DNA of 19,312 bases from the NCBI RefSeq assembly GCF_031082345.1, contig NZ_JAVHLH010000020.1, positions 1 to 19,312 on the forward strand. The letters are read 5' to 3'. This document shows, piece by piece, positions 13,779 through 19,312 of this stretch (position 1 is its first letter; each line of letters begins with the position of its first letter). The notes beneath the pieces were generated by a model, which searched no databases, had not been told where the DNA came from, and was given only the letters and a program-made list of their open reading frames with translations. Made by a program: the position numbers and the translations under genes. The stretch is from Brevundimonas sp. Its GTDB lineage: Bacteria; Pseudomonadota; Alphaproteobacteria; Caulobacterales; Caulobacteraceae.

Positions 13779-15656
13779 ATGGGGCTGAAAACCTGGATTG
13801 ATGGCGTTGTCGGCGCATGCAGCCTGGCGCGGCGCTTCGCCGGAGACGTGCGCGGCAACGTCGCCATGCTGTTCGGCCTCAGCCTGCCGGTGCTCATCCT
13901 GATGACCTTCGGCGGCGTCGACATCCACCGGATGTCGACCGTGCGGGTCAATCTGCAGGACGCGCTCGACGCGGCGGCGCTCGCGGCCGCCCGCTCGCCC
14001 TACACCGATGACGCCGACCTTCAGCGGGTCGGGCTTGCGGCGCTGAAGGCCAATCTGAAATCCTATCCGAACGTCACCCTCGAGGAGGACCAGACCAGCT
14101 TCTCCCTCAACGGCGAGGACGTGGTCATCGCCGACGCCCGGGTGCAGGTGAAGACCCTCGTCGCCAATATCTTCCTGCCGCCCTACGGCCAGCTGATGGA
14201 CGACTATCTGCCGGTCGGCAGCCATTCCGAGGTCGATCGCTCGTCGCGAAACCTCGAGGTGGCGCTGGTGCTGGACGTCACCGGTTCGATGGGCGGCCAG
14301 AAAATCATCGACCTGAAGACGGCGGCCAAGGAGCTGGTCGATATCATCGTCCAGCCCGTTCAGAGCCCCTACTATTCGAAGCTCGCCCTGGTGCCCTATT
14401 CGATGGGGGTGAACCTCGGGTCCGCCGCCAATGCGGCGCGCGGCGCGCCGATCGGCTCGACCAGCATCACCGGGGCCGTGATCAATCTCGTCGGAACCGA
14501 GAAGGCGATTACGGGCGCGACCAAGGACCGGCCTGTCGTCATCACCTCGTCGAGCCACGGGTTCAGCAATGACGACGTCGTCTGGATCACCGGCGCCACC
14601 GGCATGACCCAGCTGAACAACAAGGCCTATCGGGTCAGGAACCGGACCACCAACACCTTCGAACTCTACACCCTGAACGGATGGCGGGTGGATGGTCGCT
14701 ACTGGGGGACCTATTCCGGAAACGCCAAGGTGCGGCGCTGCCAGAACAACGACTGTTCGGTCACCATCACCTCGAACGGCCACGGGATGTCGAACAACCA
14801 GTACGTCTACATCACCGGCGTGAACGGCATGACCCAGCTCAACAACGAGACCTATCTGGTCGGCAACGCCACGACCAACACCTTCACCATCGACCCGAAC
14901 CTGTCGGCCCTGACGCCCTACACCTCGGGCGGTTCGGCCTGGTGCGCCCAGCAGGGTTGCACCTGGTTCGCCTTCGAGAACATGTACGGCGACCTGCAGA
15001 CCCATCAGATCAGCTCCTGCGTCACCGAGCGCACCGGGTCCCAGGCCTATACCGACGTCTCGCCGTCCAGCGCCCGCGTGGGCCGCAACTATCCCAGCGC
15101 CTCGAGCAACACCTGCCTCGACGCCACCCTTCAGCCGCTGTCCAGCAACAAGAGCATCCTGAAGTCCGCCATCGACGGCTACTCTGTCCAGGGATCCACC
15201 GCCGGCCAAATCGGCATCGGCTGGGGCTGGTACATGGTCTCGCCCAATTTCAACTCGCTGTGGCCCTCAAGCGGGGCGGCCGAGTACAACACCGCCGACA
15301 CCCTGAAGGCCGTGATCATCATGACCGACGGGGAGTTCAACACCCCCTACTGTTCGGGGGTGATCTCGCGGCAGGCCGGGACGGGATCGGGCAGCAACAC
15401 CGGCAAGATCGACTGCGACGCGGACAATGGCGATCCGTTCGACCAGGGCCGGGCGATGTGCGCGGCGATGAAGGCGCGCGGCGTGCTGGTCTACACGGTC
15501 GGCTTCCAGATCACCGCCGGCGGCAACGCCGCCAACATGCTGGAGGCCTGCGCCTCGACCCCGGCGAACTTCTACCTGCCGGCCAGCGGCGGCGACCTGT
15601 CGGAAGCCTTCGCCGCCATCGGTCGCGACATCACCCAGCTGCGCATCTCGAAATAG
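13779..15656 (+). CDS. TadG-like pilus-associated VWA protein with two FCCH-like modules
   Basis: Numbering is from the ATG at 13779, which has GGGAA 5 nt upstream; an in-frame ATG at 13731 would add 16 residues. Residues about 22-60 (RGNVAMLFGLSLPVLILMTF) form the single TadE/TadG-type N-terminal helix. A von Willebrand A domain follows: EVALVLDVTGSMGG with MIDAS D166, and later IIMTDGEFN (D517). It closes with YTVGFQ and a C-terminal helix. Between the MIDAS and TDGE are two tandem modules of about 75 residues (from 253 and 328), each reading ITS-HG, ITG-GMTQLNN, TTNTF. TadG proteins belong to the Flp/tight-adherence pilus system. No other tad genes lie in the window. Two TTAACC half-sites (13678, 13703) lie upstream. 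Confidence 0.88.
   Translation: MGLKTWIDGVVGACSLARRFAGDVRGNVAMLFGLSLPVLILMTFGGVDIHRMSTVRVNLQDALDAAALAAARSPYTDDADLQRVGLAALKANLKSYPNVTLEEDQTSFSLNGEDVVIADARVQVKTLVANIFLPPYGQLMDDYLPVGSHSEVDRSSRNLEVALVLDVTGSMGGQKIIDLKTAAKELVDIIVQPVQSPYYSKLALVPYSMGVNLGSAANAARGAPIGSTSITGAVINLVGTEKAITGATKDRPVVITSSSHGFSNDDVVWITGATGMTQLNNKAYRVRNRTTNTFELYTLNGWRVDGRYWGTYSGNAKVRRCQNNDCSVTITSNGHGMSNNQYVYITGVNGMTQLNNETYLVGNATTNTFTIDPNLSALTPYTSGGSAWCAQQGCTWFAFENMYGDLQTHQISSCVTERTGSQAYTDVSPSSARVGRNYPSASSNTCLDATLQPLSSNKSILKSAIDGYSVQGSTAGQIGIGWGWYMVSPNFNSLWPSSGAAEYNTADTLKAVIIMTDGEFNTPYCSGVISRQAGTGSGSNTGKIDCDADNGDPFDQGRAMCAAMKARGVLVYTVGFQITAGGNAANMLEACASTPANFYLPASGGDLSEAFAAIGRDITQLRISK
14535..14984 (+). repeat. Tandem 225-bp repeat coding for two FCCH-like modules
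   Basis: Two in-frame copies with a period of 225 bases begin near 14535 and 14760. They share ATCACCTCG, then CCACGGG, ATCACCGGCG and GGCATGACCCAGCT at matching offsets, then AACAA, and end with ACCAACACCTTC. Protein identity between copies is highest in the GMTQLNN and TTNTF segments. The second copy ends in YTSGGSA, a turn seen in FCCH-like modules of phage tail proteins. Confidence 0.75.
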
Positions 15657-15747
15657 GTCGCCGTCGCGAGCCTGTCTTGCCTGTCGACCATGTCGATGAT
15701 GTCCCGCACGCCATTGTCGAGCATGTCTCGCCCGAAATGTATCGTAC

Positions 15748-16713
15748 TCAGATCAGCCGGATTTCCTTCAGGCGCTCGGTCAGGAAGTCCTCGGCCATGA
15801 TCGCCTTGCCGGCGTAGCGGTCCGGATTCTCCGGCGTCACCGTCGAAGGCAGGCTTTCGATCACGAAGTCCGGGTTGAAGTGCAGGAAGAACGGCGTCGA
15901 ATAGCGGGCGAAGCCGCGCCGCTCCGGAGCCGGATTGACCACCCGGTGCGTCGTCGAGGGCAGCACATGGTTGGTCAGCCGCTGCAACATGTCGCCGATA
16001 TTGACCACCAGGGCGTTCGGCGGCGGCGCGATGTCCAGCCATTCGCCGTCGGCGTCCTTCAACTGCAGGCCGGCCTCCTCGGCGCCCAGCAGCAGGGTGA
16101 TGACGTTGATGTCCTCGTGGGCCCCGGCGCGGACCCCCGGCGCGTCGGCGGGCACCGGCGGATAGTGCAGCATGCGCAGGATGCTGTTGCCCAGCTCGAC
16201 CTTGTCCTCGAAGAAGTCGTCGCCCAGTTCGAGGTGGCGGGCGATGGCCCGCAGGATCTTGCGGCCGAGGTCGTCCATGGCCGTGAACATGCCGTACAGG
16301 TGCTGGCGGAAACCCTCGACCTCGGTCGGCCAGACGTTGTCGCGCATGAACCGGCGGTAGGGATGACCCTCGGGCAGTTCGCGCCCGACGTGCCAGAATT
16401 CCTTCAGATCGACGGCCGCCGCGCCCTTGGCCGCCTCGACCCCGAACGGCGTCAGGCCGCGCGCGCCGCCCGTGCCGGGCTGATGATACCGGCGCTTCAC
16501 ATCCTCGGGCAGGGCGAAGAAGGCCTTCGCGTCGTCCAGCGCCGCCTTGATCACCGTCTCGTCCAGCCCATGGTCCGCGATGACGGCGAAGCCATAGCGT
16601 TTGAACGACGCCCCCAGCCTGTCGGCGAAGGCTTGGAAATCGGCGTCGTACAGGGTCATCGATACGGGCTCGATGGCGCGACGGGCGGCGGTGGAGCTCA
16701 GGCTGTCAGCCAT
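15748..16713 (-). CDS. 2-oxoglutarate/Fe(II) oxygenase, isopenicillin-N-synthase family
   Basis: This 321-residue non-haem iron oxygenase has the DIOX_N plus 2OG-FeII layout. The N-terminal domain contains RYGFAVIADHGL (39-50) and FFALPEDVKRRYHQPG. The iron triad is H199-x-D201 (GAHEDINVITLL) and H256 (STTHRVVNP), and R270-Y-S272 binds the 2-oxoglutarate carboxylate. The family ranges from IPNS to ethylene-forming and gibberellin-type enzymes; the bacterial members of this length are mostly uncharacterised, so I give no substrate. GAGG upstream supports the ATG at 16713. It is divergent from the OmpA-family gene and convergent with the TadG-like gene; the 91 nt between those stops holds nothing I recognise. 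Confidence 0.92.
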   Translation of the reverse strand: MADSLSSTAARRAIEPVSMTLYDADFQAFADRLGASFKRYGFAVIADHGLDETVIKAALDDAKAFFALPEDVKRRYHQPGTGGARGLTPFGVEAAKGAAAVDLKEFWHVGRELPEGHPYRRFMRDNVWPTEVEGFRQHLYGMFTAMDDLGRKILRAIARHLELGDDFFEDKVELGNSILRMLHYPPVPADAPGVRAGAHEDINVITLLLGAEEAGLQLKDADGEWLDIAPPPNALVVNIGDMLQRLTNHVLPSTTHRVVNPAPERRGFARYSTPFFLHFNPDFVIESLPSTVTPENPDRYAGKAIMAEDFLTERLKEIRLI

Positions 16714-16813
16714 GGCGGGACCTCAAATCAAGTTCAGGCGTTTCCATAGGCCCTGTGAGCCGATCTTGGCAAAGCGAGGGCGCCCGGGCCCGCGGCGCGC
16801 GAAAAGGCCCGGC

Positions 16814-16831
16814 GGCGGCTGTTCAGCCGCC
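16814..16831. promoter_or_regulatory. 18-bp perfect palindrome in a divergent promoter region
   Basis: GGCGGCTG-TT-CAGCCGCC lies between the divergent oxygenase and OmpA-family genes, 70 nt before the OmpA-family ATG. It could be an operator or an mRNA hairpin. TTGACC at 16847-16852 might be a -35 for the OmpA-family gene, but I see no clear -10. The palindrome is seen; its role is unknown. Confidence 0.4.
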
Positions 16832-16900
16832 ATCCAGGGCGGAACCTTGACCGTAAGCCCGCGTTCCGCCGTCAACGGGAACTGGAAGGACCATTCCATC

Positions 16901-17569
16901 ATGCACGCCAAACTTCTCCTCACCGGCATCAGCGTCGCCGCCCTGCTCGGCGCCTGCACCACGACCGATCCCTACAGCTCGCAGCCGCGCCGCAACAACA
17001 TGGGCACGGGCGCCATCGCCGGCGCCGTCGGCGGCGCCGTGCTGGGCTATCTGACCAACACCTCCAACTCCGAGGAGGGCCGCAAGAACGCCCTGATCGG
17101 GGCCGGCATCGGCGCCCTGGGCGGCGCGGCGGTCGGCGCCTACATGGACCGCCAGCAGCGCGAGCTGGAGGCCGAGCTGTCGGGCTCCGGCGTCGGCGTG
17201 GCGCGCCAGGGCGACAATCTGGTCCTGCGCATGCCGTCCGACGTGACCTTCGCCTCCAACCAGTCGTCGATCAATCCGGGCTTCTACGCCACCCTGGACG
17301 ACGTCGCCGCCGTCCTGAACCGCTATGACCAGTCGATCGTGGACATCATCGGCCACGCCGACTCCGACGGCGCCGACGACTACAATCTGAACCTGTCGCG
17401 CCAGCGGGCCTCGTCGGTCGCGCAGTATCTGGTCAGCCGCAACGTCCTGGCCGACCGCCTCTACGTCGACGGCCGCGGCGAGAACGAGCCCGTGGCCACC
17501 AACGCCACGGCCGAAGGCAAGGCCCAGAACCGGCGGGTGGAAATCATGATCCGTCCGTTCCGCGGCTAG
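16901..17569 (+). CDS. OmpA-family lipoprotein with glycine-zipper domain
   Basis: This outer-membrane lipoprotein has a C-terminal peptidoglycan-binding OmpA domain. In 222 residues, a lipobox LGAC (C19) is followed by a Gly/Ala-rich zipper (GAIAGAVGGAVLGYL and ALIGAGIGALGGAAVGAYMD, 37-83). The OmpA domain spans about 107-218. It contains the diaminopimelate-binding pattern IIGHADSDG (149-157), then LNLSRQRASSV with R168, and the terminal NRRVEIMI. This is the YiaD/YfiB-like type, which tethers the outer membrane to the cell wall. GGAAGGA at 16884-16890 supports the ATG at 16901. A long upstream in-frame extension has no such support. A strong terminator follows. Confidence 0.95.
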   Translation: MHAKLLLTGISVAALLGACTTTDPYSSQPRRNNMGTGAIAGAVGGAVLGYLTNTSNSEEGRKNALIGAGIGALGGAAVGAYMDRQQRELEAELSGSGVGVARQGDNLVLRMPSDVTFASNQSSINPGFYATLDDVAAVLNRYDQSIVDIIGHADSDGADDYNLNLSRQRASSVAQYLVSRNVLADRLYVDGRGENEPVATNATAEGKAQNRRVEIMIRPFRG

Positions 17570-17587
17570 ACGCTCGAACAGAGAGCC

Positions 17588-17610
17588 CGTCATCCCCGCG
17601 AAGGCGGGGA
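17588..17610. repeat. REP-like palindromic element
   Basis: GTCATCCCCGCGAAGGCGGGGA contains a 7-bp stem, TCCCCGC/GCGGGGA, with a GAAG loop (CTTC on the other strand). This is the widely dispersed intergenic repeat of proteobacteria whose translation gives the spurious peptide VPAFAGMTG. It sits 18 nt behind the OmpA-family gene and before its terminator, a typical 3' position. Only one copy is visible in this window. Confidence 0.65.
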
Positions 17611-17640
17611 CGCGCGCGGGCCGATAGCGAGCCAATAATC

Positions 17641-17669
17641 AAGGCGGGGCTGCGGCTCCGCCTTTTTTG
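17641..17669 (+). terminator. Intrinsic terminator after the OmpA-family gene
   Basis: AAGGCGGGGC-TGCG-GCTCCGCCTT forms a 10-bp stem with one G-T pair and a tetraloop, followed by TTTT and G. The A-rich left side could also act in the opposite direction, but the next minus-strand gene ends far away at 17920, so the plus strand is the natural reading. Confidence 0.85.
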
Positions 17670-17750
17670 TTGCCTTACACCGTTCCGTGACTTGCGGCCG
17701 GGCGGCGCAGATGCTGGATAACAAACATGGTTTCGACCGGGGAGAAGCGG

Positions 17751-17918
17751 GTGCGTCCGGATCACGAATTCATCGACGGCGTCAGGCTCGGCGCCATCGC
17801 CGTCGTCTCCGCGGTCGTGACGGCGGTGTTGGTGATCGGCGCGGGACGGGCCCTGCTGCCGCAACCGGAGGCCCGGGCCGGCGATCAGCCCACCCTGATC
17901 CGCGCCTCCCTGCCCTGA
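17751..17918 (+). CDS. Small single-pass membrane protein, unknown function
   Basis: This is a 55-residue protein if started at the GTG at 17751, which has GGGGAG at 17739-17744 with ideal spacing. An in-frame ATG at 17727 would give 63 residues but has no clear ribosome site. The product starts with a short polar stretch (RPDHEFIDGVRLGA) and has one transmembrane helix (about 11-33, IAVVSAVVTAVLVIGAG). It ends with a short polar tail. It is a monocistronic unit after a terminator, and its stop is 1 nt from the stop of the convergent ugd gene. I know no family for it. Confidence 0.55.
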   Translation: MRPDHEFIDGVRLGAIAVVSAVVTAVLVIGAGRALLPQPEARAGDQPTLIRASLP

Positions 17919-17919
17919 G

Positions 17920-19224
17920 CTAGCCTCGCCCGATCGAGGCGTAGCGGAAGCCGCGGGCCCGCAAATCCTCCGCCCGATAGACGTTGCGCAGATCGACCAT
18001 GACCGGCTGGCGCATCAGCTGCTTGACCCGGTTCAGGTCCAGGGCGCGGAACTGATCCCACTCGGTCAGGATGACGACCACGTCGGCGCCCTCGACGGCT
18101 TCGTAAGGGCCCTCTCTCAGCTCGACCTCGGGCAACAGGTGCGCGGCCTCGGTCATCCCCTCCGGGTCGAAGGCCTGCACCCGGGCGCCCATGGCGATCA
18201 GGGCCGGCGCCACGTCCAGCGACGGCGCGTCGCGCATGTCGTCGGTGTTCGGCTTGAAGGTCAGGCCCAGCAGGGCGACGGTCTTGCCCGCCAGATCGCC
18301 GTCCAGCGCCGCCGACACCCGTCCGGCCATCGCCTTCTTGCGTGCGTCATTGACCTCGACCGTCGTTTCGATCAGCCGCACGGGCGAACCCGCGTCGACC
18401 GCCGTCCGGACCAGGGCCAGGGTGTCCTTGGGGAAGCAGGAGCCGCCGTAGCCGGGCCCCGCGTGCAGGAATTTCGACCCGATCCGCTTGTCCAGGCCGA
18501 TGCCGCGCGCCACCTGCTGCACATCGGCGCCGACCTTCTCGCACAGGTCGGCCATCTCGTTGATGAAGGTGATCTTCATCGCCAGGAAGGCGTTGGCGGC
18601 GTATTTTATCAGCTCCGAGGTGCGTCGACCGGTGAACAGGATCGGCGTCTCGTTCAGGTTCAGCGGCCGGTACAGTTCGCGCATCACCTCGCGGGCCCGC
18701 TCGTCCTCCGTCCCGACCACGACCCGGTCGGGCCGCTTGAAGTCCTCGATGGCCGCCCCCTCGCGCAGGAACTCCGGATTGGAGACCACGGCGAAGTCGG
18801 CGTCGGGGCGCCGCGCGCGGATGATGGCCTCGATCTCGTCGCCCGTGCCGACCGGCACCGTCGACTTGGTGACGATGACCGTGAAGCCTTCGATCAGGCC
18901 GGCGATCTCCTCGGCGGCCGCGTGCACATAGGACAGGTCGGCATGGCCGTCGCCGCGCCGCGAGGGAGTGCCCACCGCGATGAAGACGGCGTCGGCGCCC
19001 CGGATTGCTTCGGCCCCGTCCAGGGCGAAGGACAGGCGGCCGCCGCGGACGTTGGCGGCGACCAGATCGTCCAGCCCGGGCTCGAAGATCGGGATCTCCC
19101 CCCGCTCCAGCCGCTCGATCTTCGACGCATCCTTGTCGACGCAGGTCACCTCGTGGCCGAAGTCGGCGAAACAGGCCCCTGAGACCAGGCCCACATAGCC
19201 GGTTCCGATCATCGCGACGCGCAT
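17920..19224 (-). CDS. ugd: UDP-glucose 6-dehydrogenase
   Basis: This enzyme oxidises UDP-glucose to UDP-glucuronate with two NAD+, supplying precursors for capsule, exopolysaccharide or lipid A sugars. The 434-residue protein has the NAD-binding GTGYVGL (7-13) and VGTPSRRGDG (84-93). It also has TKSTVPVGT (119-127), the mid-domain ELIKYAANAFLAMKITFINE (204-223, with K207 and N211), and the catalytic Cys in GPGYGGSCFPKD (C263). The C-terminal domain has GLTFKPNTDDMRDAPS. GDP-mannose dehydrogenases share this fold, but the length and FPKD context favour UDP-glucose. The ATG at 19224 has AAAGGG upstream. Confidence 0.95.
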   Translation of the reverse strand: MRVAMIGTGYVGLVSGACFADFGHEVTCVDKDASKIERLERGEIPIFEPGLDDLVAANVRGGRLSFALDGAEAIRGADAVFIAVGTPSRRGDGHADLSYVHAAAEEIAGLIEGFTVIVTKSTVPVGTGDEIEAIIRARRPDADFAVVSNPEFLREGAAIEDFKRPDRVVVGTEDERAREVMRELYRPLNLNETPILFTGRRTSELIKYAANAFLAMKITFINEMADLCEKVGADVQQVARGIGLDKRIGSKFLHAGPGYGGSCFPKDTLALVRTAVDAGSPVRLIETTVEVNDARKKAMAGRVSAALDGDLAGKTVALLGLTFKPNTDDMRDAPSLDVAPALIAMGARVQAFDPEGMTEAAHLLPEVELREGPYEAVEGADVVVILTEWDQFRALDLNRVKQLMRQPVMVDLRNVYRAEDLRARGFRYASIGRG

Positions 19225-19268
19225 GCGGGTTCGCCCTTTCGACAGTGGGCCGGGAGATAGCGGGCGGT

Positions 19269-19312
19269 TCAGGCTTTGGCCACCCCGCCCTTGGTCGCGG
19301 CGCGACGCAAAA
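19269..19312 (-). CDS. Possible 3' end of a gene upstream of ugd (partial)
   Basis: On the minus strand an open frame runs in from the window edge and ends LRRAATKGGVAKA at a TGA (19269-19271), 44 nt before the ugd start. The length (14 codons) is far too short to identify. It is offered only because spacing and direction would fit an operon with ugd. Confidence 0.22.
   Translation of the reverse strand, partial: LRRAATKGGVAKA

Noticed and set aside
13461..15209. Minus-strand open frame of 582 codons opposite the TadG-like gene
   Set aside because: Antisense shadow; its apparent internal repeats only mirror the tandem FCCH-like modules on the plus strand.
16823..17635. Minus-strand open frame starting MARYRPARVPAFAGMTG
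   Set aside because: The start is the well-known spurious translation of a REP-like repeat, and the rest is antisense to the OmpA-family lipoprotein gene.
1..19312. tRNA or rRNA genes, CRISPR arrays, insertion sequences, toxin-antitoxin or phage-defence systems
   Set aside because: No cloverleaf-like sequence, regularly spaced repeats, transposase motifs or defence-gene domains were seen on either strand. The FCCH-like modules are the only phage-like signal.

Overview
The window reads as chromosomal DNA from a very GC-rich alphaproteobacterium. Codon use is strongly G/C-ending. The TadG-like protein, the BA14K protein, the alanine/lysine-tailed ribosomal protein L21 and the COG0523 GTPase with small DUF genes and a WD40 protein all resemble Caulobacterales, most likely Brevundimonas or a close relative. 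That placement is my inference from protein character, not a database result. Genes are tightly packed on both strands. No gap exceeds 300 bases, and I see no tRNA, rRNA, CRISPR array, transposase or prophage block.

Layout, left to right. A threonine ammonia-lyase with an ACT domain (minus) faces away from two exported proteins of uncertain role, a lipoprotein and a BA14K-type protein, followed by a tiny single-pass membrane protein. A GNAT acetyltransferase (minus) comes next. Then comes the ribosomal operon rplU-rpmA (minus), with a good sigma-70-type promoter, an unusual terminator-like hairpin in its short leader and a clear intrinsic terminator after rpmA. Divergent from it is an acidic, cysteine-free protein with imperfect repeats of about 19-20 residues that I do not recognise.

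The middle of the window (about 5.55-10.97 kb) looks like a metal, probably zinc, homeostasis neighbourhood. A TGTTA-N5-TAACA dyad with Zur-box character overlaps the likely -10 of a polytopic membrane protein of metal-transporter type. That gene is followed by a histidine-rich CDF exporter. A convergent two-lobed retropepsin-like protease lies next. Then comes a COG0523/CobW GTPase with a histidine-rich loop, joined by ATGA overlaps to DUF1330 and DUF2093 genes and followed by a WD40 propeller protein.

The right third is largely envelope biology. It holds monofunctional peptidoglycan glycosyltransferase MtgA, an angiotensin-converting-enzyme-type (M2) lipoprotein peptidase, a TadG/von Willebrand A protein carrying two tandem FCCH-like beta modules, a 2-oxoglutarate/Fe(II) oxygenase (minus), a glycine-zipper OmpA lipoprotein with a REP-like element and a strong terminator behind it, a small membrane protein, and UDP-glucose 6-dehydrogenase (minus). 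The most interesting items are the rplU leader hairpin, the repeat protein at 4882, the operator-linked metal cluster and the FCCH-like duplication inside the TadG VWA domain.
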